The notes under the pieces are model-generated. The model saw only the letters and a program-made list of their open reading frames with translations, did no database searches and was not told where the DNA came from. Shown piece after piece: positions 31,722 through 39,963 of a stretch of DNA of 64,000 nucleotides (positions within the stretch are counted from its first letter, which is position 1; each line of letters begins with the position of its first letter). The position numbers were made by a program, and so were the translations under genes. Source of the DNA: a virus; IMG/VR virus record IMGVR_UViG_3300047445_000186, positions 193,829 through 257,828 of that record; one strand, given 5' to 3'.

Positions 31722-31767
31722 CGGTGCCGATCACCGTTACAGATTGACCCTGCAAGTGTGGTACAAT
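31717..31767 (+). promoter_or_regulatory. Early promoter with paired GTAAC/GTTAC dyad
   Basis: TGTAACGGT (31,717-31,725) and ACCGTTACA (31,733-31,741) form a perfect 9-bp inverted repeat. GTTACA is exactly 20 nt from the -10 TACAAT (31,762-31,767). A second perfect dyad, AGTGTGGT/ACCACACT (31,755-31,762 and 31,780-31,787), encloses the -10 and the start codon. ATG is 6 nt after the -10: leaderless. Confidence 0.68.
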
Positions 31768-31773
31768 TCACCC

Positions 31774-33315
31774 ATGAACACCACACTGAACCCTGTCGCC
31801 GAAGCTGCTGCCGCAGTCTTCCTGCCCAGCCCTCAGCAAGCGGACTTCTTCAAGTGGATCCTTGAAGGCGTTGGCTCCTGCGTTCTGGAAGCTGTCGCTG
31901 GTGCCGGCAAGACGACCACGCTGATTCAAGCGCTTGGCCTGATGGTCGGAACGATCTTCCTCGGTGCATTCTCGAAGAACATCGCGGTCGAGATCGAAGC
32001 ACGCGCGCCGAAGAAGCCGGGTCTGTTCATCAGCACGATGCATGCTGCTGGTTTCAGGGCCTGGCGCCGCGCCGCTCCGAAGGTCCGCATCGACGAAGAC
32101 AAGTGCCGGAACATCTTCCGCAATGCGTGCCTGAAGTACCCCGAGTACAAGCCATTCGAGCAGCCGGTCCTGAAGCTCGTCGAAATGGCAAAGCAATCCG
32201 CCGTCGGTATCACGAAGTCCGAAGCTGACCGGAACGTGTGGGTCGAGATCATCGAGCACTTCGACATCGAGACTTTCGACGAAGAACTCGGCGTCGACAA
32301 CACGAACAAGATCATCAGCCTCGCTCGCAAGACCCTGCAACGTTCGCAAGAGATGGACATGGACGCCGTTGACTTCAACGACATGATCTACGCGCCGCTG
32401 TTCCACAACGTGCGTATGTTCGAACACGACTGGGTGCTGGTTGATGAAGCCCAAGACACGAACGAGATTCGTCGCCTTCTCGCCCTGCGGATGCTGAAGC
32501 GCGGTGGACGTCTGGTCGCAGTTGGTGATCGTCACCAAGCGATCTTCGGTTTCACCGGTGCCGATTCGAAGGCACTCGAGATGATCGCGACGGCCGTGAA
32601 CGCGAAGCTCCTCCCGCTCACGATCACGTATCGCTGCCCGAAGTCAGTCGTTGCTTACGCAAAGCAATGGGTGAACCACATCGAAGCTGCCGAAACCGCG
32701 CCTGAAGGCGTCGTGTCCCACGGTGATGTGAACAACCTGTTCAGCCTCGCGGTTCCTGGTGACGCAATCCTCTGCCGCTTCAACGCGCCGCTGATCAAGT
32801 ATGTGTATCAGTTCATCGCCCGCGGTATTCCCGCGAAGGTCGAAGGTCGCGAAATTGGCGAAGGTCTGAAGGTCCTCGCACGTCGCTGGAAGGTCAAGAA
32901 GCTCGCTGCCATGACCGACAAGCTCGACGCGTACCTCGAGCGTGAAGTCGCGAAATGGCGCGTGAAGGAACAAGAAGCGAAGGCCGCCGCGGTCGAAGAC
33001 AAGGTGAACTGCCTCCGCGTGATCATCGATCGCGTCGCCAAGATCGATCCGAACTGCGCGAATCCGGTCGAACGCGTTTGTGAAGAAGTCGACGCGATCT
33101 TCACCCAAGAAAAGGGACAGAAGGTCGTGCTGTTCAGCTCGATCCACAAGGCCAAGGGTCGCGAATGGCACAAGGTTGTTTGGCTCCAAACCGGTCCTTC
33201 TGCTTGGGCTCGCAAGGAATGGGAACAAGAGCAAGAGGATAACCTCTGCTACGTTGCAGCAACTCGTGCAAAGCACGAACTCTGCCTGGTCGATATCTCG
33301 AAGGAAGAAAAGTGA
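31774..33315 (+). CDS. UvrD/Rep-like superfamily 1 helicase
   Basis: 513 residues from the leaderless ATG at 31,774. Motif I EAVAGAGKTTT (K46), Ia-like STMHAAGFRAW, motif II VLVDEAQD, motif III VAVGDRHQAIFGFTGA, motif IV TYRCPKSV, and C-terminal HKAKGREWHKVVWL and YVAATRAKHEL (motifs V-VI). Complete UvrD-like core but short insertions, a compact phage form. Likely 3'-5' DNA unwinding in replication, recombination or repair. Overlaps the next gene by 4 nt. Confidence 0.9.
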   Translation: MNTTLNPVAEAAAAVFLPSPQQADFFKWILEGVGSCVLEAVAGAGKTTTLIQALGLMVGTIFLGAFSKNIAVEIEARAPKKPGLFISTMHAAGFRAWRRAAPKVRIDEDKCRNIFRNACLKYPEYKPFEQPVLKLVEMAKQSAVGITKSEADRNVWVEIIEHFDIETFDEELGVDNTNKIISLARKTLQRSQEMDMDAVDFNDMIYAPLFHNVRMFEHDWVLVDEAQDTNEIRRLLALRMLKRGGRLVAVGDRHQAIFGFTGADSKALEMIATAVNAKLLPLTITYRCPKSVVAYAKQWVNHIEAAETAPEGVVSHGDVNNLFSLAVPGDAILCRFNAPLIKYVYQFIARGIPAKVEGREIGEGLKVLARRWKVKKLAAMTDKLDAYLEREVAKWRVKEQEAKAAAVEDKVNCLRVIIDRVAKIDPNCANPVERVCEEVDAIFTQEKGQKVVLFSSIHKAKGREWHKVVWLQTGPSAWARKEWEQEQEDNLCYVAATRAKHELCLVDISKEEK

Positions 33316-33674
33316 AAATTCAAATTCAAGGAAAGCCAGAGTTCGAGATCAGCCTGACGAAGGAGCACGTGCTCCTTCTCATGAAGCTCTCAAGCTGCCA
33401 CTACGATTCGCGTTGCAAGAACGCCAGCCAGCCTCGCGGTTTCCTGTTCGGCTGGAACAACATCCTCGGCCTCACGCCCGACGGCGAGACCCTCCCGATT
33501 CGCGCGACTTGGCACGAACTCGACACGGTCCTGAAGATCATCGAGATGCCGCCGCCCCTGACCGCGGACGAGATCCATCTCCGCGCCGAAATGCAGCGCT
33601 GCTTTTTCGCAGCTTTCCGCCTGGCAAACGAGGTCTACAGTGCGTGGACAGTGACACTCGAGGACCCAGCCTAA
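33312..33674 (+). CDS. Hypothetical protein (GTG start)
   Basis: 120 residues, GTG overlapping the helicase stop. Contains SSCHYDSRCKNASQPRGFLF (two Cys, one His) and a helical C-terminus. No family recognised. Confidence 0.68.
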   Translation: MKIQIQGKPEFEISLTKEHVLLLMKLSSCHYDSRCKNASQPRGFLFGWNNILGLTPDGETLPIRATWHELDTVLKIIEMPPPLTADEIHLRAEMQRCFFAAFRLANEVYSAWTVTLEDPA

Positions 33675-33758
33675 GAACCTATCACTGAGCGCGACGAAAG
33701 TTCCCTGACGTCACCTCGTGTCGCCGAGCCTACCTTCAAACCACCTTAGGAGAATGCA

Positions 33759-34016
33759 ATGCCGAAAGAGAAAGCAGTGATCTTCCGTGTTCTGATCGAG
33801 CCGAAGTCCCTCGCCCGCGTGCTTGTCCACGCTGTTGAGCTCGACGCTCAGAACTTCCATGTTCAGGACGATCGTGGTGGCACGGGTTACTGGCACGTGA
33901 ACTTCACCGACATCCAACGGAACGTCGTTCGACAGATCGTCGGTCCTGGCGTCGACATTCAAGATCTCGACGAACATGGCCGCCCGATCCGGGTGCTAGC
34001 CTTCGCTGAGGAGTGA
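33759..34016 (+). CDS. Hypothetical protein
   Basis: 85 residues with TTAGGAG ribosome binding site. Beta-rich (RVLIEPKSLARVLVHAVELD). The 84-nt gap upstream (33,675-33,758) has no clear promoter. No family recognised. Confidence 0.7.
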   Translation: MPKEKAVIFRVLIEPKSLARVLVHAVELDAQNFHVQDDRGGTGYWHVNFTDIQRNVVRQIVGPGVDIQDLDEHGRPIRVLAFAEE

Positions 34017-34018
34017 AC

Positions 34019-34174
34019 ATGGACGAGTTCTACCAATACCACCTGAGCGAACAAGGTCGGGCAGAGATTGCCAAGAAAGCCGAGGAACTCAGGAAGAAGC
34101 TCGAAGAAAGCCGCGAGAAGCGCGTGCCATTCAAGCTGCACGACATCGGCCAGCGCGGGGTTGCTGAAAGCTGA
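34019..34174 (+). CDS. Small charged helical protein
   Basis: 51 residues: MDEFYQYHLSEQGRAEIAKK followed by a Glu/Lys/Arg helix (KAEELRKKLEESREKR) and GQRGVAES. A ribosome binding site (GAGGAG) lies in the end of the preceding gene. Probably a single long helix or coiled coil. Confidence 0.6.
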   Translation: MDEFYQYHLSEQGRAEIAKKAEELRKKLEESREKRVPFKLHDIGQRGVAES

Positions 34175-34197
34175 ACGCTATCTGCCACCTAATGCCT
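34174..34197. repeat. 24-bp dispersed inverted repeat, copy 1
   Basis: Perfect reverse complement of 57,068-57,091 (core CTATCTGCCACCTAATGCC). This copy is immediately followed by the -10-like TATAAC of the next gene; the other copy overlaps the first GTTAC box upstream of a leaderless gene. Confidence 0.88.
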
Positions 34198-34198
34198 G

Positions 34199-34204
34199 TA
34201 TAAC
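34199..34204 (+). promoter_or_regulatory. -10-like TATAAC
   Basis: TGTATAACT directly after the 24-bp repeat, 22 nt upstream of the next ATG with its GGAG ribosome binding site. Confidence 0.45.
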
Positions 34205-34225
34205 TCGCACCTCATGGAGAATTGA

Positions 34226-34447
34226 ATGGCTTCGATAGGAAACGGACGATGCTGCTGGGTTCTAGTTCCCGCGAAAGCAGGACAAGAAGCAGTGTTCTGC
34301 GAGAAGCCGACGGGGTACGACATGCCTCGCGACGACGATGGAAATCGACATCGCAAGTACCGCACGTTCTGCCCAGAGCACGAGGTGATCGCAAGTAAAC
34401 AGGACGAGGATGAGACTCGTTCGCATGAGGACTACGGGGACTCTTGA
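34226..34447 (+). CDS. Small Cys/His protein, possible zinc binding
   Basis: 73 residues. Cysteines at CC (9-10), C25 (VFCEKP), C49 and H52 (FCPEHE) suggest a zinc-binding knuckle or ribbon. TGGAGAATTGA leader supplies a ribosome binding site. Acidic C-terminus. Function unknown. Confidence 0.66.
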   Translation: MASIGNGRCCWVLVPAKAGQEAVFCEKPTGYDMPRDDDGNRHRKYRTFCPEHEVIASKQDEDETRSHEDYGDS

Positions 34448-34500
34448 TCCCGAACCCAAATGAAGGTTGCATATGACGTCGTGATTGGTCGGCCAGCGTG

Positions 34501-34506
34501 TATAGT
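34501..34506 (+). promoter_or_regulatory. -10 TATAGT next to start codon
   Basis: GTGTATAGTTCTAGCTATG: the -10 lies 7 nt before the ATG at 34,514, matching the leaderless pattern elsewhere in the window. Confidence 0.5.
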
Positions 34507-34513
34507 TCTAGCT

Positions 34514-34978
34514 ATGCGCCTAGGCGCCGACATTGCGACTTCGTTGATCTTCGACAAGAAGCACTGGTTGATGGAACAGACCGCGAACATGAGAGTACAC
34601 GACGTATCGTTCGCGACCCTTCGAAATATGGTGTACCTCTCAGAGGCGCGCTGGAACCAATGGAGCAGAGAGATGGACAAACCGCTGGACAAATCTGAAA
34701 TCACGATTCGCAAGGGTGGTGGAATGTCGATCGTCGGCGCAGACGCCACGAACCTCTACCGCGCCGTGATGCTCGGGCAGGCACTGAGGATGTACGCGAA
34801 GACCAAGATGCTCGCGACACGGAATGCGACTCCGAGCGTGATGCTCAGGATGGCGGCCGAATACTCTGGCAAGACGTACAAGCGTGGCCAGTACGTGCAG
34901 GCGGCCGATGATCTCCAGATCTGGATCGACACCATGAAGGCCGCGTTGCCGATCAACTACGAGGACGAGAAGTCATGA
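34514..34978 (+). CDS. Hypothetical protein
   Basis: 154 residues from MRLGADIATSLIFDKK. An upstream in-frame ATG at 34,460 is rejected because it precedes the -10 element and has no ribosome binding site. Helical; AVMLGQALRMYAKTKM in the middle. No family recognised. Followed by ATGA-coupled genes. Confidence 0.68.
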   Translation: MRLGADIATSLIFDKKHWLMEQTANMRVHDVSFATLRNMVYLSEARWNQWSREMDKPLDKSEITIRKGGGMSIVGADATNLYRAVMLGQALRMYAKTKMLATRNATPSVMLRMAAEYSGKTYKRGQYVQAADDLQIWIDTMKAALPINYEDEKS

Positions 34979-35199
34979 CCTGGCTGAAGCTCTACCGCTG
35001 GTGGAAAGGCGGTCGGTGGGTGAAACACGAGAACAAGTGGTACCTCGCTGACGTGAACGGCTACATCCGCGGCGAGTGTCTGAGCGACGAAGGGCGACCA
35101 TCGTACTTCTCATGCCACGCCGATTTCAAGGGGAACCAAGCGGTCGAAGACTACCGCGCCCCGTACAAGAATTCCCCATTCAACAAGAAAGCAAAATGA
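34975..35199 (+). CDS. Hypothetical small protein
   Basis: 74 residues, ATGA overlap at both ends. N-terminus MTWLKLYRWWKGGRWVKHEN is Trp/Lys-rich, then a YLADVNGYIRGECLSDEG strand region. No family recognised. Confidence 0.68.
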   Translation: MTWLKLYRWWKGGRWVKHENKWYLADVNGYIRGECLSDEGRPSYFSCHADFKGNQAVEDYRAPYKNSPFNKKAK

Positions 35200-35657
35200 G
35201 CTACCGCCTTTACACCTTCGTGAACCACATCTACATGAGCGAGAAGCAGTTCGGTATCCAGACCGCGCACCTCGTCTCGACGATGATGAACAACGTCGCC
35301 GAACTCAAGGGCGAAGACATGCGGTCGTACCACAAGGTGCATGCATGGGCCGCTGAGTCACCAACGATCATCATGTGTCAGGGTGGGAACGTTGCAATGC
35401 TGACTGAGTTGTACGAGAAGTTGAAGCCTCTCGCAGCCGATCTGCAGTTGCCCGTCGCGAAGTTCCACGAAGATGAACAGAGCCTTGGTGGTGTAATCAC
35501 CTGCGTCGGGGTTCTCGTTCCTGAGTACCTGTTCGACGCTGAAGTGGTATGGATCGCTGGTTCTCCAGTGTTCACGATCACGCAAGACAACCCGCGCCCT
35601 GCAACTCTGCTCGAGAACGAGTTCCTGGGGATCGTGAAGATCGCGCGTCTCGCGTAA
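35196..35657 (+). CDS. Possible peptidyl-tRNA hydrolase 2-like protein
   Basis: 153 residues. Resembles PTH2 in layout: KQFGIQTAHLVSTMM in place of the GKxAAQxxHA helix, WAAESPTIIMCQGGN for the strand after it, then LYEKLKPLAADLQLPVAKFH and a late VGVLVPEYLF. Sequence identity is low and the catalytic residues are uncertain. Could act on stalled peptidyl-tRNA; otherwise unknown. Confidence 0.4.
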   Translation: MSYRLYTFVNHIYMSEKQFGIQTAHLVSTMMNNVAELKGEDMRSYHKVHAWAAESPTIIMCQGGNVAMLTELYEKLKPLAADLQLPVAKFHEDEQSLGGVITCVGVLVPEYLFDAEVVWIAGSPVFTITQDNPRPATLLENEFLGIVKIARLA

Positions 35658-35667
35658 GGAGTCTCCC

Positions 35668-36153
35668 ATGACTGATGACAACATTGACAAGTTCTTCAAC
35701 GATGCAGGGTTCGCCGCTTGGCACGCCAAGATCGCGCTCACGATCGCTAAAAGTGGTCATCAGCTCATGGGCGTGTTCGATCATGAAGGCACCATGGCAA
35801 GCTTCACGTATACGATTGGTCTTGAGAAACAACTCGGATTCGAGCTGATCGTGTTCGGCCTCCCGTACAAATATGCAGGTCTACTTCTGAATTACATCGC
35901 GGCTCAAGTGAAAGCTGGCGAAAAGCTGGTCCTCGATGTACCAGATCAGCGGTGGGCGCAGATTCCGCTGCTGTTCAAGAAGGCCGATGAAAGAGCGCGA
36001 GGATACGTGTGCCAAGCTGATCGGTACTACGGGCACGATGTGCAGACCGTCCAGATCGTGCTACCCGATAAGAATGCTCGTTTTCCTGGAGACGCGGAGT
36101 ACGATATTGAGTACATGGAACCCCGCCAATCTCTGCTCTATGACCCAACATAA
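35668..36153 (+). CDS. DUF4262-like protein
   Basis: 161 residues with an AAGGAG ribosome binding site. MASFTYTIGLEKQLGFELIV, FGLPYKYAGLLLNYI and QIVLPDKNARFPGD match the DUF4262 pattern (YTIGL, PEL/FEL, GLP, late Q and FPGD). Function of the family is not known. Overlaps the next gene by 14 nt. Confidence 0.7.
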   Translation: MTDDNIDKFFNDAGFAAWHAKIALTIAKSGHQLMGVFDHEGTMASFTYTIGLEKQLGFELIVFGLPYKYAGLLLNYIAAQVKAGEKLVLDVPDQRWAQIPLLFKKADERARGYVCQADRYYGHDVQTVQIVLPDKNARFPGDAEYDIEYMEPRQSLLYDPT

Positions 36154-36532
36154 AATCGTTCACGTCCTCGTTCCAGTCCATGATCAGGGCCGCAAGGGCC
36201 CTGTCGGGGTTTTGATTCTGCATCATGTCGAAACAGAGATGTGGTTCATGCCTGCCGATTACCTTGGCGACGAGACGGCGAAGGAAGCGGCCTCGAGAAT
36301 TCTACGGGACCGAACGTTCATCGACATTCCGTCTTCGCAGTTCCGGTTCGTTGCGCATCGTGGAGGCATGACTGAAGTGTTCATGCTCTCTCAGACACCC
36401 CTGACGGTGGCCGAGGTGGACCGAGTGACACCGACCGGCGAGTATGATATGGCTACACTAGGCTCGCCAGTCGATGTCCTCGGCTCACGTGTCGAGACTG
36501 ACATTCTCAGGGATCTTTCGTACTGGTCCTGA
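36140..36532 (+). CDS. Hypothetical protein, Nudix-like layout without Nudix box
   Basis: 130 residues. GPVGVLILHHVETEMWFMPA and ETAKEAASRILRD sit where a Nudix strand and Nudix helix would be, but the GX5EX7REUXEEXGU catalytic motif is absent. Function unknown. Confidence 0.62.
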   Translation: MTQHKIVHVLVPVHDQGRKGPVGVLILHHVETEMWFMPADYLGDETAKEAASRILRDRTFIDIPSSQFRFVAHRGGMTEVFMLSQTPLTVAEVDRVTPTGEYDMATLGSPVDVLGSRVETDILRDLSYWS

Positions 36533-36560
36533 ACCCGACATCCCGGGTGTGAGGTTCAAG

Positions 36561-36582
36561 TTGTAACGATTTCGGTTACAAT
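36561..36582 (+). promoter_or_regulatory. Promoter with TTGTAAC/GTTACAA dyad
   Basis: TTGTAAC (36,561-36,567) and GTTACAA (36,575-36,581) form a perfect dyad whose right arm merges with the -10 TACAAT (36,577-36,582). Closely similar to the element upstream of the hydroxymethylase gene (16,838), suggesting the two are co-regulated. Confidence 0.6.
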
Positions 36583-36610
36583 TACATGCATAGCTTACTG
36601 GGAGACATGC

Positions 36611-37351
36611 ATGTCAACAAACCTCGCACTTCAGTGCATTGAACGTCAAATCGAAGCGCTTCGTGCGCTTCCCACCCTCGTCGAAACCTCGGAGGAATAC
36701 AAGAAGATCGTCACGATCGTCACTGAGGTCGCGTTGAGCGAGCACGGAGCTCGTGTCCTGCTTGCCGGCGTCGGCAAGAACTCGAACATCGCGTCCAAGG
36801 TCAGTCAGACCATGGCCAGCCTCGGCATTCCGTCGATGCCGTTGAATGTCTCGCACCTTGGTCACGGCGACTACGGCTTCATTGGGAAGTACGATGTGAT
36901 CATTCACATCAGCCGTTCTGGCATGACCCGTGAAATGCTGGAAGGGATCGAGCACATCTCGCTCATTCGCCCATTCGTGACGCAAATCCTGATTCACTGC
37001 AAGGCCGGCAAGGTCAAGAACGAGCATGCCGAGATTGAGCTCTTCCTGCCTGATGTCCTCGAAGGCGATGAGCATGGTCTTGCACCAACAACCTCGACGA
37101 CCGCGCTGCTCTGCATTCTGGATTGCATCTCGGTTCAAGCATCGGCGAACATCGAGTTCGAACGTCTGGACTTCCTGAAGTTCCACCCTGATGGCGCACT
37201 CGGCGAAATGCTGAAGGCCGAGAAGGCGAAGAAGGTTCACACTGATATTTCGGCCGCCGTTCCTGTCGAAGGCGTGCCAATCAATGATCCAGCGATCGCA
37301 GCATTGGTCACTCCTGAATCCGCTGAAGCAGCACGAAAGTTGGTTGTATGA
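36611..37351 (+). CDS. Arabinose-5-phosphate isomerase-like SIS protein
   Basis: 246 residues. SIS fold with the KdsD/GutQ pattern: VLLAGVGKNSNIASKVSQTM, SHLGHGDYGFIGKYDV, HISRSGMTREM (sugar-phosphate loop), LAPTTSTTALLCILD and FLKFHPDGALGEML. Lacks the C-terminal CBS pair of full KdsD, as in short isomerases. Expected to interconvert ribulose-5-phosphate and arabinose-5-phosphate. In this phage context it is most likely a sugar source for a nucleotide-sugar used on DNA or fibres, not for host Kdo synthesis. Heads an operon with the fused nucleotidyltransferase/kinase. Confidence 0.82.
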   Translation: MSTNLALQCIERQIEALRALPTLVETSEEYKKIVTIVTEVALSEHGARVLLAGVGKNSNIASKVSQTMASLGIPSMPLNVSHLGHGDYGFIGKYDVIIHISRSGMTREMLEGIEHISLIRPFVTQILIHCKAGKVKNEHAEIELFLPDVLEGDEHGLAPTTSTTALLCILDCISVQASANIEFERLDFLKFHPDGALGEMLKAEKAKKVHTDISAAVPVEGVPINDPAIAALVTPESAEAARKLVV

Positions 37352-37509
37352 ACGTCGTAAACATTGGCCTCAAGACCTTTGACGACGCGGGCCTGGATTG
37401 GGATGCGTTCGTGTCGCTGAAACACGAGAATGGAAACACTGAAGACATCCGCCTCACTGAACTTATTGAACGGATCGTAGAGCGGAAGATCAAGGAAAAA
37501 CAAGAATGA
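37348..37509 (+). CDS. Small protein between sugar genes
   Basis: 53 residues (MNVVNIGLKTFDDAGLDWDA ... LIERIVERKIKEKQE). ATGA-coupled to both the isomerase and the nucleotidyltransferase/kinase gene. Too short for a recognisable fold; C-terminal half is a charged helix. Perhaps an assembly subunit for the flanking enzymes. Confidence 0.6.
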   Translation: MNVVNIGLKTFDDAGLDWDAFVSLKHENGNTEDIRLTELIERIVERKIKEKQE

Positions 37510-39116
37510 ATATCGTGATTGTTGCGGGTGGGCTTGGTTCCCGCCTCGCTCCACTGACAAACAACGTGCCGAAGTTCCTCGTGAACATCGGGAAGAACAC
37601 GGGGTATGTGGAGCAAGTTCGGTACTGGGCGAAGCAAATTGATTTTTCTCCGTTCAGCGAAACAAATGACACGCTCACCGTGATCGTTCACAGCGCGTAC
37701 GAAGCTCTGATCAATGCGTACCACAAGGTGTACTTCCCGAACATTCCGCTGATCGTGCAAACGGTTGACGTGGCGAACGGCTCTGCACACGCGATCTTGA
37801 GTACATGTCGTCATTTGAACGGCAAGCCAGTGGTCTTCCAGTGGTGCGACGTTATGCCTGCCGTTCCGCTTCCAGATTTCGACAAGGAACAGAACGCGAT
37901 CTTCACGAACTACGATCACTCAAATCGCTATGGCCTTTCGTATGCGAAGACTCCAGGCGGTGGGTGCATTCCTACACCTCAGCCGGATGGCAAGGGTGGT
38001 GTGTTCGGCATGTACTACATCGCGAACTTCCACACGAGTGTGACGTCCCATGATGGTGAAGACTTCGTTGACGTGATCACCCAGTACGGCAAGATCCAAG
38101 AAGTGAAGCTTGATGGCATCATCGACTGGGGCGACATGCCTAAGCTGAATCAGACCCGTGATACGGCTGATGCCGCACGTGAGTTCAACAGCATCTCGGT
38201 CCAAGGGAACTTGGTCATGAAGTCCGCGCTGAACAAGCAGGGCGAAACGCTGATCGCTCGTGAGATCAATTGGTACCGCAAGGTCCACAAGGATGGGTAC
38301 GGCGTTTCGATCCCTGAGATCTGGCCAGCAGATGACGGCAAGAGCTTCATCATGGACAAGGTCGAAGGCGAGCCGATCTTCAAGGTCTGGCCTGCACTTG
38401 ATCCTCAAGGACGTGGAATCGTTCTGCGGAAGATCTTCGAGCAGCTCGATCGCCTCCATGACGATGGTGATCTGTTCGCCGTAGGGACTGACACTGTTCT
38501 GCGTGACGTGAAGATCGAAGCTTGTGACAAGCTCCTTGCTCGCTATCGCGAAATCAAGGACGTGATCAAGGCGTTCGGCCCTATCACGCACGTGAACGGT
38601 CTGTACATCGGCGATCTGAATCCAGAGGTCACGATCCACAAGCTGTACGCACGTCTGCACGAGCACTATGCTGGCACAGAAGATTACAGCATGATCCACG
38701 GTGATCTGCAGATGTCGAACAGCATGATCGATACCAGCAATCTCGAAGTGTCGTTCATCGACCCACGCGGTTATTTCGGCAAGAGCGAGCTCATGGGTCT
38801 GCCAGATTACGACATCGCGAAGGTTTACTACAGCCTGAGCGGGTACGATCTGTTTAACTACAGCCGCGATTTCCACATCAAGGAACTCGCTGACGGACAT
38901 CTGGAGTTCGAGATTCCGAAGCCGAATCTCGATGGATGCGAAGACGTGATGGGTGAGCGATTCTGGCACCAACATCGCCTGTGGCTCGCGGTGATCTGGA
39001 TCGGTCTTGCAGGGTACATCAAGAACGACCCGGTGAAATCACTGTGCGCGCACTACCACGGCCTCGCGATCGCGGAACAAATCTTCCGCGACACGTTCGA
39101 TCCGTTCAAGCCATGA
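37506..39116 (+). CDS. Fused sugar nucleotidyltransferase and APH-like kinase
   Basis: 536 residues. N-terminal domain (~1-235): VAGGLGSRLAPLTNNVPKFL, the GGxGxRLxPLTxxxPK signature of sugar-1-phosphate nucleotidyltransferases, with QWCDVMP for the metal Asp. C-terminal domain (~240-536): APH/choline-kinase fold with IHGDLQMSN (H398-N405, catalytic D400) and FIDPRG (D419). A single chain could phosphorylate a sugar or alcohol and activate it as a nucleotide adduct. Its partner isomerase makes arabinose-5-phosphate, so an activated pentose is the natural guess. Substrate is inference. Confidence 0.82.
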   Translation: MNIVIVAGGLGSRLAPLTNNVPKFLVNIGKNTGYVEQVRYWAKQIDFSPFSETNDTLTVIVHSAYEALINAYHKVYFPNIPLIVQTVDVANGSAHAILSTCRHLNGKPVVFQWCDVMPAVPLPDFDKEQNAIFTNYDHSNRYGLSYAKTPGGGCIPTPQPDGKGGVFGMYYIANFHTSVTSHDGEDFVDVITQYGKIQEVKLDGIIDWGDMPKLNQTRDTADAAREFNSISVQGNLVMKSALNKQGETLIAREINWYRKVHKDGYGVSIPEIWPADDGKSFIMDKVEGEPIFKVWPALDPQGRGIVLRKIFEQLDRLHDDGDLFAVGTDTVLRDVKIEACDKLLARYREIKDVIKAFGPITHVNGLYIGDLNPEVTIHKLYARLHEHYAGTEDYSMIHGDLQMSNSMIDTSNLEVSFIDPRGYFGKSELMGLPDYDIAKVYYSLSGYDLFNYSRDFHIKELADGHLEFEIPKPNLDGCEDVMGERFWHQHRLWLAVIWIGLAGYIKNDPVKSLCAHYHGLAIAEQIFRDTFDPFKP

Positions 39117-39343
39117 ACGAAGGCACGTTCAGTGCCGAAGATTTGGTAGCGTGCTATGCGCCGCCAAATCTTCGCTCAGTAATGCCTGGGAACAAAGTGA
39201 TGCTCCGCTCTGGCGGGCCAGAGATGATCGTTACTGGCGTTGACGCCGGTGGCTACGCAATTTGCGTGTGGCCAAATGACGCTGGGATCCTACAGCGCCG
39301 AGCATTCGCTCTCGAATGCTTGACTTGTTATGGTGCTAAGTAA
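39113..39343 (+). CDS. YodC-like (DUF2158) small protein
   Basis: 76 residues, ATGA overlap. PGNKVMLRSGGPEMIVTGVD, YAICVWPND and RAFALECL fit the DUF2158/YodC pattern (GDxVxLKSGGPxMTV ... CxWF). Function of the family is unknown. Last gene of the sugar operon. Confidence 0.72.
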   Translation: MNEGTFSAEDLVACYAPPNLRSVMPGNKVMLRSGGPEMIVTGVDAGGYAICVWPNDAGILQRRAFALECLTCYGAK

Positions 39344-39396
39344 GGCGCTTGCCACCGCGAAGCCACCACAACCAAAGGTTCCAACCGTGTGCCATA

Positions 39397-39939
39397 TCAG
39401 ACCTTGATCTCTTTGCCGTTGCAGTAGTACATCTTTGCATCAGGCTTAACCGTCTGCGTTCCGCGCTCTACCACAATCCCGTGTTCTTCGATGAACTTGA
39501 AGAACTCGGGCGTCAGGTCACGAGCGCGAAGCCCGTAGAAGTGGAACTGCACTGGCATTGGAATCTGGCCATTGATTGCAGCGAACGCATCTGAACGAGC
39601 GCGGCCTTCATGGCCCTTGACCTTCACGGCTTCAGGAGCTTCTGGCTCTCCTTCGATGTCCAAGATCAGAAATGGCGCGCCGATCGCCTTCCCATCACGC
39701 ATCTTCTGCTCGAGGTTCTTCGCGTCATCGGCGCGATCCGCTTCCAACGCAAGCTTGCGGAACGTGTTCGGCTTCATCCAAGCCACGCAGCCGCGGTACA
39801 TCACGTTCGCGTTATTAGGCGTTGCGCCCAGACCATCCACATTGTCGAACGTCGTATTTCCAACGTTGTAAACGCCGTCCACGTTGTTCGGCGACGGCAG
39901 GGATTCGTTCAGGTTCGAGACTTCTTGGAGCAGTTTCAT
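39397..39939 (-). CDS. Late protein with prohead-cleavage-like N-terminus
   Basis: 180 residues from MKLLQEVSNLNESLPSP. L10-N11-E12|S13 matches the L/I-x-E prohead protease site of T4 internal proteins, and the late promoter (39,964) supports expression with capsid genes. Body includes VMYRGCVAWMKPNTFRKLA, GHEGRARSDAFAAIN and IPMPVQFHFYGLRARDL; the HEGRAR stretch is reminiscent of nucleotide- or phosphate-binding loops but I do not recognise the family. Likely a head-internal, injected protein. Confidence 0.62.
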   Translation of the reverse strand: MKLLQEVSNLNESLPSPNNVDGVYNVGNTTFDNVDGLGATPNNANVMYRGCVAWMKPNTFRKLALEADRADDAKNLEQKMRDGKAIGAPFLILDIEGEPEAPEAVKVKGHEGRARSDAFAAINGQIPMPVQFHFYGLRARDLTPEFFKFIEEHGIVVERGTQTVKPDAKMYYCNGKEIKV

Positions 39940-39963
39940 GATCATGCAAGGTATGTGAACCCG

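Noticed and set aside
33675-33758. tRNA or structured RNA in the gap
   Set aside because: No acceptor/T-arm pairing or CCA-like end could be drawn; I see nothing definite in these 84 nt.
34460-34513. Upstream start for the 34,514 gene
   Set aside because: It lies before the -10 element and has no ribosome binding site.
36140-36532. Nudix hydrolase
   Set aside because: The catalytic Nudix box is missing despite a similar strand-helix layout.
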